Made by a program: the position numbers and the translations under genes. The notes under the pieces were generated by a model. That model searched no databases and was not told the DNA's origin. It saw only the letters and a list, made by a program, of their open reading frames with translations. Below are positions 34,483 through 45,983 of a DNA stretch of 64,000 nt, in pieces. How positions within the stretch are numbered: position 1 is the stretch's first letter; every line of letters starts with the position of its first letter. This stretch comes from Sphingomonas soli NBRC 100801 (GTDB lineage Bacteria; Pseudomonadota; Alphaproteobacteria; Sphingomonadales; Sphingomonadaceae): the NCBI RefSeq assembly GCF_001591025.1, contig NZ_BCTZ01000026.1, positions 1-64,000 on the forward strand, written 5' to 3'.

Positions 34483-35375
34483 GTGACGTAAACCCGCTGG
34501 GCGGACCGCTATTTGCGGATGTGGCCGGCGATATCGATCTGTCGTTCGAGTTCTTTCCGCCCAAGACCGAGAAGATGGAGGAAACGCTCTGGGAATCGAT
34601 CCAGACGCTCTCGCCGCTCGGCCCACGTTTCGTCTCGGTCACCTATGGCGCAGGCGGTTCGACGCGTGAGCGCACGCACAACACCGTCGCGCGCATCGCG
34701 AAGGAAACCGGCATCCCCGCCGCCGCCCACCTTACCTGTGTCGAGGCGACGCGGGAGGAGATCGACGCGGTCGCCAATGCCTATTGGGAAGCGGGCGTAC
34801 GTCATATCGTGGCGCTGCGCGGCGATCCGCCCCGCGCAGGTGAGAAATATGCGACGCATCCCGGCGGCTATGAAAATGCCGCCGATCTGGTCGCGGGTCT
34901 GCTGAAGCTGCACCCGTTCGAAATCTCGGTCGCAGCCTATCCCGAATGCCATCCAGATTCGCCCGACGCGGCGTCTGACCTCGACAATCTCAAGGCCAAG
35001 ATCGACGCAGGCGCAACCCGCGCGATCACCCAGTTCTTCTTCGAACCGGACACCTTCTTCCGCTTCCGCGATGATGCCGCAAAGGCCGGGATCAGCGCAG
35101 AGATCGTTCCCGGCATCATGCCGGTGATGAGCTTTGCCGCGGTCAAGAAGATGTCGGCGATGTGCAACACCGATGTTCCGGCATGGATGGAGCGGCTGTT
35201 CGACGGGCTCGACGATCACCCCGCCGCCCGCCAGCTTGTCTCCGCCACCCTCGCCGCCGAATTATGCCGCAAGCTTTATGCCGGCGGCGTGCGCCAGTTC
35301 CACTTCTACACGCTGAACCGTGCCGAACTGAGCTACGCCATCGCCCACCTGCTGGGCGTCCGGCCAAAGGCATAA
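34479..35375 (+). CDS. metF: Methylenetetrahydrofolate reductase
   Basis: FAD enzyme reducing 5,10-methylene-THF to 5-methyl-THF, the methyl donor for methionine synthase. 298 residues. DLSFEFFPPKTEKMEETLW with the catalytic Glu, SVTYGAGGSTRERT, HLTCVEATREEID, VALRGDPPRAG and TRAITQFFFEPDTFFRF are all present. It overlaps the ArsR-methyltransferase stop (ATGA) and is followed by the two metH genes. Confidence 0.96.
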   Translation: MSDVNPLGGPLFADVAGDIDLSFEFFPPKTEKMEETLWESIQTLSPLGPRFVSVTYGAGGSTRERTHNTVARIAKETGIPAAAHLTCVEATREEIDAVANAYWEAGVRHIVALRGDPPRAGEKYATHPGGYENAADLVAGLLKLHPFEISVAAYPECHPDSPDAASDLDNLKAKIDAGATRAITQFFFEPDTFFRFRDDAAKAGISAEIVPGIMPVMSFAAVKKMSAMCNTDVPAWMERLFDGLDDHPAARQLVSATLAAELCRKLYAGGVRQFHFYTLNRAELSYAIAHLLGVRPKA

Positions 35376-35384
35376 CCCCTGCCC

Positions 35385-35464
35385 GTCATCCCCGCGAAAG
35401 CGGGGAGCCAGGGTAGCAAGCGGAGCCGTAAGTGGCTCTGGGTCGCCGCGTTCGCGGGGATGAC
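35385..35464. repeat. Palindromic intergenic repeat between metF and metH
   Basis: Outer arms gtcatccccgcg (35385-35396) / cgcggggatgac (35453-35464), with internal sub-hairpins cccgcgaaagcggg and gagccag/ctctggg. Same family as the elements at 2943, 36527 and 60383. It lies inside the operon, so it may mark transcript processing or attenuation. Confidence 0.7.
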
Positions 35465-35478
35465 GATAAGGACTGAAT

Positions 35479-36525
35479 ATGACGCCTCGTGAATCTTTGC
35501 TGGCTGAAGCCGCCAAGCGCATCCTGATCACCGACGGTGCCTTCGGCACCGAGATCCAGAACTGGAAGCTCACCGAAGAGGCCTATGCCGGCGATTTCGG
35601 CCTCAGCCACGATCAGAAGGGCAACAACGATATCCTCGCGCTGACTAAGCCAGAGGTGCCCGCATCGATCCACCGCGCCTATTTCGAGGCGGGGGCAGAC
35701 ATTGCCGAGACCAACACCTTCTCCGCCAATCGGATCAGCCAGGCCGATTATGGCGCCGAGCATCTGGTGCGTGAGATCAACGTCGAAAGCGCGAAGCTCG
35801 CCCGTTCGATTGCTGACGAGTTTCAGGCCGAGGATGGCCGCCCCCGCTTCGTCGCGGGCGCGCTGGGCCCGACCAACAAGACGCTGTCGCTCAGCCCCGA
35901 CGTCAACGATCCCGGCTATCGCGAGATCGATTTCGATTATCTGAAGGACGTGTACCGCGAGCAGATCGACGCTCTGGTCGAAGGCGGCGTGGATTTCATC
36001 CTGATCGAAACCGTGTTCGACACGCTCAATGCCAAGGCGGGGATCATGGCCGCGATCGAGGCGGGCAACGATCTCGGCCGCGATCTGCCGATCATGCTGT
36101 CGATGACCCTCACCGACCTGTCCGGCCGCAACCTTTCCGGCCACACGGTCGAGGCATTCTGGCACGCCGTCCGCCACGCAAAGCCGGTCACGATCGGGCT
36201 CAATTGCTCGTTCGGCGCGGAGCAGCTTCGTCCGCATGTGAAGACGCTCTCCGCGCTCTGCGACACGCTGATCATGGTCTATCCGAATGCCGGCCTGCCG
36301 AACGAACTGGGCGCCTATGACGAAGCGCCGTTGACCACCGCCGGTCTCGTCAAGGAATGGGCGGATGCCGGTCAGGTCAACGTACTCGGCGGCTGTTGCG
36401 GCTCGACGCCCGCGCATATCAAGGCAATTGCAGACGCCGTAGCGGGCCTCTCGCCCCGCGCCATCCCTACCCCCGAAGTCCGCACGCGCCTCGCGGGCCT
36501 CGAACCATTCACCATGGCGGCCTAG
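35479..36525 (+). CDS. metH: Methionine synthase, homocysteine-binding half (split MetH)
   Basis: 348 residues corresponding to the first module of MetH. ITDGAFGTEIQ begins the homocysteine S-methyltransferase barrel. The zinc ligands are in TIGLNCSFGAEQLRP and in VLGGCCGSTPAHIKAI, so the module is complete. It transfers the methyl group from methylcobalamin (bound by the next protein) to homocysteine. Splitting of MetH into two proteins is known in some alphaproteobacteria. A 90-base repeat region separates the two halves. Confidence 0.92.
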   Translation: MTPRESLLAEAAKRILITDGAFGTEIQNWKLTEEAYAGDFGLSHDQKGNNDILALTKPEVPASIHRAYFEAGADIAETNTFSANRISQADYGAEHLVREINVESAKLARSIADEFQAEDGRPRFVAGALGPTNKTLSLSPDVNDPGYREIDFDYLKDVYREQIDALVEGGVDFILIETVFDTLNAKAGIMAAIEAGNDLGRDLPIMLSMTLTDLSGRNLSGHTVEAFWHAVRHAKPVTIGLNCSFGAEQLRPHVKTLSALCDTLIMVYPNAGLPNELGAYDEAPLTTAGLVKEWADAGQVNVLGGCCGSTPAHIKAIADAVAGLSPRAIPTPEVRTRLAGLEPFTMAA

Positions 36526-36526
36526 C

Positions 36527-36607
36527 CGTCGTCCCAGCGAAAGCTGGGATCGCGTGCCGCAAGGGCACATCCGGATTTGAAAGATCCCAGCTTCCGCTGG
36601 GATGACG
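36527..36607. repeat. Palindromic intergenic repeat between the two metH halves
   Basis: Outer arms cgtcgtcccagcg (36527-36539) / cgctgggatgacg (36595-36607) pair with one mismatch, with internal hairpins cccagcgaaagctggg and atcccagcttccgctgggat. An ATG within it (36602) opens the following frame, but the better-supported start is the GTG at 36617. Confidence 0.7.
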
Positions 36608-36616
36608 GGAATTGAA

Positions 36617-39220
<2,604 letters not shown>

Positions 39221-39233
39221 GCAGAGGCTTGAT

Positions 39234-39866
39234 TCAATCCGGGTGCCCGAGGCGGCGCACCGAGCCCAGATCCTCGATGGAGAAGGGCTCGGCCAGAAGA
39301 ACCCCGGCCAGCCGGCCATTTACCCAGCGCACCGTGCCACGCCGCTCGACGCCCGAGCACATCGTCACCTTCACGCGAAGGCCGGGCACGAACCCGCCGT
39401 CATGCTCCAGTTTCATGCCCGCCTGGGAAACGTCGCTGACCGTCGCCGCGCGAAGCCCGATTTCGCTATAGACTGCTGCCGGGATCATCGTCTTCAGCCG
39501 TGGCGGCCGCGCCATATGGCCCCGCGCCTCACGCGCGGATTCGGCGAGCACCCGCAGCGAATCGACCGGTTCTTCGAAGCGCAGGCCGCAATCATTGCCG
39601 TTGATCCAGACGACCTGGCCCTGCAAGACAACCTCCGGGGAAAGTTCGACGCGCAGCACGTCATTCAGGTCGATGGCCAGGCCGAGCTCAAGCTTCATCC
39701 CGCCATCGGATATGTTGCGCACCCGCGCGAGACCTTCATCCCTGCGATCATCCCGGCGGAGCAAGACCCGCGCGATCCGATAGACCACCCGAATCCGCGC
39801 CAGACGGCGGCGCTCCTTCCTTACCGGATGGTCATCAGCCTCAGGCTTCGAAGTTGCATCTGCCAT
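39234..39866 (-). CDS. Tandem PilZ-domain protein
   Basis: 210 residues from the ATG at 39866 behind gagggacg; the ORF is open upstream but without conserved sequence. Two PilZ-like domains: residues about 18-115 (ERRRLARIRVVYRI, VRNISDGGMKLEL) and about 120-205 (RPPRLKTMIPAAV, VSDVSQAGMKLEH). The first has the arginine cluster and N/DxSxxG pattern needed for c-di-GMP binding; the second has the DxSxxG pattern but only a single upstream Arg pair, so binding there is less certain. No output domain; probably an adaptor controlling surface behaviour. Convergent with metH. Confidence 0.85.
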   Translation of the reverse strand: MADATSKPEADDHPVRKERRRLARIRVVYRIARVLLRRDDRRDEGLARVRNISDGGMKLELGLAIDLNDVLRVELSPEVVLQGQVVWINGNDCGLRFEEPVDSLRVLAESAREARGHMARPPRLKTMIPAAVYSEIGLRAATVSDVSQAGMKLEHDGGFVPGLRVKVTMCSGVERRGTVRWVNGRLAGVLLAEPFSIEDLGSVRRLGHPD

Positions 39867-40341
39867 GCTCGTCCCTCGCGAACATAATGATGATCGCTTC
39901 ACGATAAAATAAAAGCTGCTGTAAATACCGATAAGGTTCTCGGCATTTATACGGATAAGAAGACGTTCACTCTAATTTTAGCGACAATCAGACCAAGCCC
40001 GAATGCAGAGATCGTCATTTTTATAGGATGACGATATTGCAATCATGCATGGCATCAAATCGATTTGATCCACGTATAAACTATAGGTGAAATCAATATG
40101 CTCCCTCCCTCAAGATTTGCGGGTAGAGACGATCTGGCGACGGCCAAAATGCACAAAGGGAAACAACCTGGCTTCCCAGGGGTCTTATCGTCCGAACTAG
40201 TTGTTTTTCTCGATGGTCTTATCCTGTAGATTTGCAAAATATTCCGGGGCTGCAACGGTGCGACATCGGCTTGATGTCCAGGCAGTGTTCGGGCGGGGCG
40301 CAGCGCATGGACTTGAAGCGCAAGACAGCGGCGGATCGATC
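39867..40341. other. Long intergenic region, relatively AT-rich
   Basis: 475 bases with no gene I can support. An arginine/serine-rich frame at 40055-40351 on the minus strand lacks coding character. The region holds the PilZ promoter on the left and the response-regulator promoter on the right. A perfect 8-base inverted repeat at 40011-40035 is the only clear structure. Confidence 0.6.
40011..40035. promoter_or_regulatory. Inverted repeat atcgtcat-N9-atgacgat
   Basis: Perfect 8-base arms with a 9-base AT-rich spacer, about 145 bases upstream of the PilZ gene and 300 upstream of the response regulator. Could be a binding site for a dimeric regulator or a weak terminator; no match to a named site is claimed. 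Confidence 0.4.
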
Positions 40342-40986
40342 GTGACGGCACCCTCGCGACGCGTCATCCTGGCGGACGATCATAATGTCGTGCGGCGCGG
40401 GGTAAGGACACTGCTGGAGGCCAGGCCCAATCTATACGTCGTGGCGGAAGCCTCGAACGGGCGCGATGCGCTGGAACTGGCCCGCGTCAACAAGCCCGAC
40501 ATCGCCGTCATCGATTATTCCCTGCCCGAATTGAACGGGCTGGACCTCACCATCGCCCTGAAACGCGAGCTGCCGCGCATCGAAGTGCTGATCTACACGA
40601 TGTACGACCGGGAGGATTTGGTGCTCAACGTGCTGCGCGCCGGCGCGCGGGGTTATGTGCTGAAATCCGATCCGGAGTCCGATCTGCTCGGTGCGGTGGA
40701 TGCGCTTTCGGTGCACCGTCCCTATTTCTCGGGTGCCATCTCGGAGACGTTGCTCGAGCGATTCCTGGATGCGTCACCAAATCCTTCGACAACGTTGACA
40801 CATCGCGAGCGCGAAGTCGTACAGCTCATTGCCGAGGGCAAGATCAACAAGGAAATCAGCCGGGTCCTCAACATCAGCGTGAAGACCGTGGAGACGCACC
40901 GCGCATCGGCGATGCACAAGCTGAAATTGCGCACCACCGCCGAACTGGTCCGCTACGCTGTGCGCAACAACATCATCGAAGCCTGA
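40342..40986 (+). CDS. NarL/LiaR-type response regulator
   Basis: 214 residues from the GTG at 40342 (VTAPSRRVILADDHN) with ggcgga upstream; the open frame extends to a TTG at 40201 but without conserved sequence. Receiver domain: acidic pair in ILADDHNVVRRG, phosphoacceptor Asp in DIAVIDYSLPELNG and Lys in YVLKSDPES. LuxR-type HTH: LTHREREVVQLIAEGKINKEIS to TVETHRASAMHKLKL. The convergent histidine kinase at 41013 is its probable partner. Targets unknown. Confidence 0.93.
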   Translation: MTAPSRRVILADDHNVVRRGVRTLLEARPNLYVVAEASNGRDALELARVNKPDIAVIDYSLPELNGLDLTIALKRELPRIEVLIYTMYDREDLVLNVLRAGARGYVLKSDPESDLLGAVDALSVHRPYFSGAISETLLERFLDASPNPSTTLTHREREVVQLIAEGKINKEISRVLNISVKTVETHRASAMHKLKLRTTAELVRYAVRNNIIEA

Positions 40987-41012
40987 TCGGTCAGGGGCAC
41001 AGGGTCGGCTCC

Positions 41013-42185
41013 CTACCAGGCTTGCCGCGGAAAGCTGGCCGCAACGATCGTCCCGCGCCTACCCGTGCGATTGTGCACCACGACGCGCGCGCCAAGTTCG
41101 TGCGCGCGGGACGTCATGCCGGGGATGCCTAGGCCGGAACCGAGCGGCGGCAGGCTTCCCTTACTCTGCGCCAGATCAAGGCCCACCCCGTCATCCACCA
41201 CCGCGACGATCACATTGCCGTGCCGCTCGATCAGTCGCACCCGCGCGCGCAAGGCGCTGGCATGCTTCTGGATGTTGCTCAGCGCCTCCTGCACGAGCCG
41301 GTATATTGCCGCGTCCGCTGCGCAGGCGCGCTGCGGCACCGTTCCGTAAGCAGCCACCCTGATATCGATTCCCGAGCGCGCCGCGACGGTCGCGCATAAT
41401 GCATGCAGCGCGCGCTTCAGCCCTAGTTGCTCGAGCAATGGCGGGTAGAGCATGTAGGTGAGGATCCGCAGGTCCCCCTGATACTGGTCCACCAGCCCGG
41501 ATAGGTCGGCGGCGGTCGCGATCACCGCCGGATCGCGGCTCTTCAGCCGAAGTTGCGCCAACCCCAGCCTGATCCCCACCAGGTATTGGGCGGCACCGTC
41601 ATGAAGCTCGCGCGCGATACGCTCGCGTTCGTCGTCGCGGATGCTGACCAGCGAAGAGCGCGCGTTGGCCAGCTTGCCCTCCAGCCGCAGCCGGTCGCGG
41701 CGCAGCTGGAACAATTCGGTCAGGTCGAGCCGCGAAAACACCGCGAAGCGCTCGCCCCTAGCGGTGAATGCGGTGACGACAAGCTTTCGGCGTTCTTGGC
41801 GAACCTTGTATGTCCGCGAGAAATGCTCGGCCCCGCCGTCGATCGCGCGCACCGCCTCCAGCGCAACGACAGCTTCGGGCGCACCCCAGCCTGCGCACAA
41901 CTCGCAATAGCGCTTGAAGCTCTGTCCCTGGGCAAACTCGAGTTCATTGCCGCGGCGCGCCTGCAGGCCAAACCAGTCGCTATCGCCCTCGATGATCCGC
42001 CATTCGCCATCGAGGACAAGCACCGTGGCTTCCATCGCCCCCATCCGGGGCACCAACTCGTCACTCTCATCTCCAGGGACACGGCTGCGGCGATGCGCGC
42101 GCACGGGCCTCACCGCCGCATGAACTGGTTGCGCTGCGCGGTGCACGGGAAGATCTATGGCATTTTTCCGATCTGCCCGCGACAT
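41013..42185 (-). CDS. HisKA_3-type sensor histidine kinase (NarX/LiaS family)
   Basis: 390 residues from the ATG at 42185 with gggag upstream. No membrane segment is evident. The N-terminal half carries a PAS-like region (about 50-185, EATVLVLDGEWRIIEGDSDWFG), then the dimerisation helix with phospho-acceptor His in RIARELHDGAAQYLVGIRL (about 210) and an HATPase core (NIQKHASALRARVRL, VVDDGVGLD, GSGLGIPGMTSRA). A soluble, likely cytoplasmic sensor. It faces the NarL-type regulator 27 bases away, convergently, and is likely its cognate kinase. Confidence 0.9.
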   Translation of the reverse strand: MSRADRKNAIDLPVHRAAQPVHAAVRPVRAHRRSRVPGDESDELVPRMGAMEATVLVLDGEWRIIEGDSDWFGLQARRGNELEFAQGQSFKRYCELCAGWGAPEAVVALEAVRAIDGGAEHFSRTYKVRQERRKLVVTAFTARGERFAVFSRLDLTELFQLRRDRLRLEGKLANARSSLVSIRDDERERIARELHDGAAQYLVGIRLGLAQLRLKSRDPAVIATAADLSGLVDQYQGDLRILTYMLYPPLLEQLGLKRALHALCATVAARSGIDIRVAAYGTVPQRACAADAAIYRLVQEALSNIQKHASALRARVRLIERHGNVIVAVVDDGVGLDLAQSKGSLPPLGSGLGIPGMTSRAHELGARVVVHNRTGRRGTIVAASFPRQAW

Positions 42186-42328
42186 AACCGCACTCCCGCC
42201 AGCGCCGAACCCGTACGGCACGAAGGCCTGCGCCTTTGCCGAAACGCGCCAGATATTCATCGTTACATCGAAATTACTGCAGCGTCGCAAGATATCTCGG
42301 TTAACTTAAGTACAATTAACCAGCATTT

Positions 42329-43303
42329 CTAATTATAGGCGACAGAAACTTCAAAACTTCCGGCGTACGCCCCTTGCGGCGTAATCGACGATATTGCGAA
42401 CGATCCTCCGACATTAATGACATTCGACCCGGAATTTCCGATCGAGCCATCCAGTATCGACGGGCCTATTGCGTCGGACTGTAGCACAACTGTCAGCGGC
42501 GCGCCCGGTCCGTTCATCTCAAAGCTCTCGGGCATCGATAGCGAAAAGCTCTGCCCGCCCTCGCCGCTCACCACGAAGCGCGCGCGCACCGGGGCCGGGC
42601 CGATCGCGCCGACATTCACCAGCGCGCGGTTTCCGGTGATCGCATCGAGCGTGACGGTGCCGCTTCCCACATCGGGCCTGATCAATGCGCCGAAGAACAG
42701 ATTCACTGTCGCCGCGATCGAAAGCGGGCGAAACACCGTGGCGGTCGCGGTGCCGCCTTGTGTGTCGGCCGCGCCGCCGCCGGAAAAGGCCGCGCTGACC
42801 TGAAAGGCGGCGCTGGCCGCACCCGTGGCTTCCGCGCTGTCATTTCCCAGGATCGGAACGTCCATCCCCAGATAGAAGGTCGCGACGCCGCTCAGCCCGA
42901 TCGGCGCGATCGTGAAGCTCATCGGGCCGGTGCCGCTGGGGCTGCCGGTGATGACCGCCGTGAGCGCGCTCACCGTGAAGTTGTCGAGCTGCCCCATCCG
43001 CCCCGATGGCGCACCGAGGCTCGAGACGGTGACGACCACATCGCGCGTAACGCAGTCGGGATTGATGCCGCATGTGAGTGTGACGAGCGGACGGGTGCTC
43101 CCGCCGCCGATCCGGGTGCCGCTGCCGCTCAGCCGGGTCACCGTCCCGCTGCTGGCGCTCACCCGGAAGACGGTCTCGACGCTACTCGCCGAGCTGACCG
43201 CGCCCAGCGCGGGCGCGGGGCTCTGCACCGATTGCACGCTTACCTGGGCAAGCGCGGGGAGCGGCAGCACTAGGGTCGCCAGCGCGAGCAAGATAGCTTT
43301 CAT
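42329..43303 (-). CDS. DUF4402 pilus subunit or tip protein
   Basis: 324 residues with signal peptide (LLALATLVLPLPALAQ). The N-terminal half (30-180) is a unique beta-rich region with a disulfide-like pair (LTCGINPDCVTR). The C-terminal half is DUF4402 (PLSIAATVNLFFGALI to SISSITPQGAYAGSFEVSVAYN). The two-domain form suggests a tip adhesin, with the C-terminal part acting as pilin domain; this is inference. Last gene of the operon, overlapping the usher stop by four bases (ATGA). Confidence 0.78.
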   Translation of the reverse strand: MKAILLALATLVLPLPALAQVSVQSVQSPAPALGAVSSASSVETVFRVSASSGTVTRLSGSGTRIGGGSTRPLVTLTCGINPDCVTRDVVVTVSSLGAPSGRMGQLDNFTVSALTAVITGSPSGTGPMSFTIAPIGLSGVATFYLGMDVPILGNDSAEATGAASAAFQVSAAFSGGGAADTQGGTATATVFRPLSIAATVNLFFGALIRPDVGSGTVTLDAITGNRALVNVGAIGPAPVRARFVVSGEGGQSFSLSMPESFEMNGPGAPLTVVLQSDAIGPSILDGSIGNSGSNVINVGGSFAISSITPQGAYAGSFEVSVAYN

Positions 43304-45981
43304 GGCGTTTCTCCAAACAGGATCTCGGCGCTGATCTGCGGGGCGGCGTGTGCGTCGACTGTGACCGTCACCGGCTCCTTCAGGCGCATATGCAGTTGCG
43401 TCGCCTGTTCGGGGTCGAGCTCCAGCCGATAGGTTCCCGGGCGGACGCCCGCGAAGACCGCGCTCCCATCGAACTCGCTGGATGCAAGAATGGGCGGCGC
43501 GCCTTCGACGACGAGCCGCAGCCGCACCGCCGCCACGCCCACCTGGCGCCCATCGGGCCGCGTGAGCGACAACCGCGCAAGGACTTCGTTTACGGGCCGG
43601 AACGGATAGGGGACCGCCGCGATCTTGCCCGGCCGCGCCGAGAGCTCGACATCCTGCGGCGGCGAATCGACAAAAAAGGCGTCGATCGCGCGGCTGTCGG
43701 CGTGGATGATCGCGGCAGAGGTATCACCAAGCCCGTTCACAAAGGCCCGGCCCTTCGCATCGGTGGTGGCCGGGCGCTCCCCGCCCGTCAGCACGACGCC
43801 GGGAACCGGCACCTCCCCCGCGCCTCGCACCCCGTCCCCGTCGTCGTCGATGAATGCGCTGACCGCGGCGCTTCCCCCAGTGGCGGAACCCGATCGCGTC
43901 AGCGTCGGACGGCGGCTCCATGGATCGAAAACCAGGCCGAACGCGATGCGCAGCCCGATCCGCCATTCGCGGCTGCGGGTGGCATAGTCGCCGGTCAACG
44001 CCAAATCGCCGAACGGTAGATGGAGGAAGCCCCCGCCCTGCAACTGAACATCGCGTTGCACGCCGAAGCGCTTGCCCAGCCCCAGATGCAGCCCGAACTT
44101 CTCGGACACTGTCCGATCGGCAGTGACGCTGAACGTGCGCAACGCGGTCCTGGGCACGATGTCGTAGTCGACAACAGCACGCGATTGCCACGTATAGGCA
44201 AGGAAACGCGACGCTGCGAAATTGCCGCTGAGCCGCTCGTCGATAACACCGCCCGGACGCGTATCCCTGCGGTAATCTAGGCCCGTCGAGACCAGCGTGT
44301 CCAAGAGGCTCGTCGATGCGCGCCCGGTGCCCAGCCACGTGGTGCCGCCATCCGCATAGGCCGCGCGCTCGGCATGCACCGAAACCGGGATACGCGACCG
44401 CCCGATGCCGGGCACGCTGAACAAGGTATCGATGGTGGTCGTCCTGCGAAGCGGTCGAAGCTCGTCGTGCAGGATGTTGGTCTCATCGGAAAAGTGGGCG
44501 CGATACTCGGTGTGCCGCAGCGTCGCGAAGATGCCGCCGGCCTGCCACGAGACGCCCAGTTGCCCAGCCGATCCGCCCGCGAAATCGTGCGCCAGCTCGC
44601 CGAGAAGCGCGATGCCCAGCAGCGATCCGCGCGCGCCGAACGAAGCCATCTGGCGTTGCCGCCCCAGCCCGTCCGGATATAGCGCGCCCGCGGCGGTGAG
44701 CGTTAGGTCGTCGCGCAGGCCATAGGCCATCCGGGCGATCGCGCGCAGTTCGCCGGCCGCCGGCGTCCGGGTGCGCCCGGGGGAGAGGTCGATAACCGGC
44801 CGGTCCTGCTGCACGATCCCGAAATCCACCGTGAACCGGCCGGGCTCCAGCTGCCCGCCGCCCACGTTTAGCACACGGGTCTGCTCGTTGCGTTCGCCGT
44901 TGGGCCCATAGGTGACGATGCGGATGACGTTCAGCCCACGCGTCAGCGGAACGTCGAGAAACTCATATCGCCCTTCGACCGGGAAGCGCTGGCCGCCACG
45001 CAACACATCGTTGACGTAGAGTTCCACCTGATAGCCGATCGGCAATTCGCCGCGAAGCGTGATGCGCTGGAACACGCTGGCCTGGCCCAGCGGCGCGGTG
45101 GTGAAGCTGAATCCGCGCCCGCCGATGCTTCGCGGCCCCAAATTGGTCAGCGGCGTGAACACATCGCCCAGCGCGAAATAGGTGGCGCCCAACGGCCCGA
45201 GCAAATTGCCCTCCACGGATCGCCGGTCCAGCTTCATCCGCATTTCGGAGGGGCGCCCGCGCTCGTCCGATCCCAGATATCCGGTGAAACCCATCCGCAG
45301 CAGATCGGCGGCCGCGCGTACGTCATAGCGGCGCGTGGTCAGGTCGCGTCTGCTGTCATAGCCCGTCTCCAGCGCCACATCGATCGCGGGCGCGGAGATG
45401 AGTGCATAGGAGGACGGCACGCGCAGAACCGGATCGGCGCCCGTCGGCCGCTGCTCGAACTGGCGAAGCCGCTGGTCGCGCTCGGCGGCCGCCTGGACGG
45501 GCAGCGTCTCGGTGGCGGTCAGTGCCAGCAACAGTTCCTGCCCATTCGCCTCGATGCGGATCGGCAGGATTTTCTGCAGCAGCGATGCACGCAGGAAGAT
45601 ATCAGTGGGCGAACGCCCCGCCTGTTCGGGCGCGATCGGGATGTCGACGCCGTTCACCCGCGCGATGCCGGCACCCAGATCGATCAGGACCGGGCGTCGC
45701 GCCTCGCCGAGGCTCCCCGTCGCCCGGCCGGTTTGCGGAGACACGGCGATGTCCAGCCCCAACAAGCGCGCAAGCTCGCCTACAGGGAGCAGCGGATCGC
45801 CGAGATCCCCATAACCTGCAAAGGTCTCGCTCAGCGTCCGCCCGTCGAGCGTGACCGAGAACAGCAGCAGATCCTCTTCGCGCAGCGGCTGCTCGGCTTT
45901 TGGAATCTGTTGCTGCTGCGCTGCCGACTGGGCAAGCTGCGCGCCCGCAACCTGTCCCAGGAGCAAGGCCATAGCGAGCAT
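43300..45981 (-). CDS. Outer-membrane usher-like protein
   Basis: 893 residues, N-terminal signal peptide (MLAMALLLGQVAGAQLAQ). N-terminal chaperone-binding region, then a long beta-barrel with the usher plug region (GYQVELYVNDVLRGGQRFPVE, GLNVIRIVTYGPNGERNEQTRVL, YGLRDDLTLTAAGALYPDGLG). The C-terminal ~180 residues contain an extra beta domain (AAVSAFIDDDGDGVRGAGEVPVPGVVLTGGERPAT) unlike classic FimD, resembling carboxypeptidase-regulatory repeats. It lies between chaperone and subunit genes, as expected for chaperone-usher systems of the alpha/DUF4402 type. Confidence 0.87.
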   Translation of the reverse strand: MLAMALLLGQVAGAQLAQSAAQQQQIPKAEQPLREEDLLLFSVTLDGRTLSETFAGYGDLGDPLLPVGELARLLGLDIAVSPQTGRATGSLGEARRPVLIDLGAGIARVNGVDIPIAPEQAGRSPTDIFLRASLLQKILPIRIEANGQELLLALTATETLPVQAAAERDQRLRQFEQRPTGADPVLRVPSSYALISAPAIDVALETGYDSRRDLTTRRYDVRAAADLLRMGFTGYLGSDERGRPSEMRMKLDRRSVEGNLLGPLGATYFALGDVFTPLTNLGPRSIGGRGFSFTTAPLGQASVFQRITLRGELPIGYQVELYVNDVLRGGQRFPVEGRYEFLDVPLTRGLNVIRIVTYGPNGERNEQTRVLNVGGGQLEPGRFTVDFGIVQQDRPVIDLSPGRTRTPAAGELRAIARMAYGLRDDLTLTAAGALYPDGLGRQRQMASFGARGSLLGIALLGELAHDFAGGSAGQLGVSWQAGGIFATLRHTEYRAHFSDETNILHDELRPLRRTTTIDTLFSVPGIGRSRIPVSVHAERAAYADGGTTWLGTGRASTSLLDTLVSTGLDYRRDTRPGGVIDERLSGNFAASRFLAYTWQSRAVVDYDIVPRTALRTFSVTADRTVSEKFGLHLGLGKRFGVQRDVQLQGGGFLHLPFGDLALTGDYATRSREWRIGLRIAFGLVFDPWSRRPTLTRSGSATGGSAAVSAFIDDDGDGVRGAGEVPVPGVVLTGGERPATTDAKGRAFVNGLGDTSAAIIHADSRAIDAFFVDSPPQDVELSARPGKIAAVPYPFRPVNEVLARLSLTRPDGRQVGVAAVRLRLVVEGAPPILASSEFDGSAVFAGVRPGTYRLELDPEQATQLHMRLKEPVTVTVDAHAAPQISAEILFGETP

Positions 45982-45983
45982 GG

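Noticed and set aside
40055..40351. 98-residue minus-strand frame in the long intergenic gap
   Set aside because: Arginine/serine-rich, no ribosome site, no resemblance to a protein family; overlaps the regulator's promoter region.
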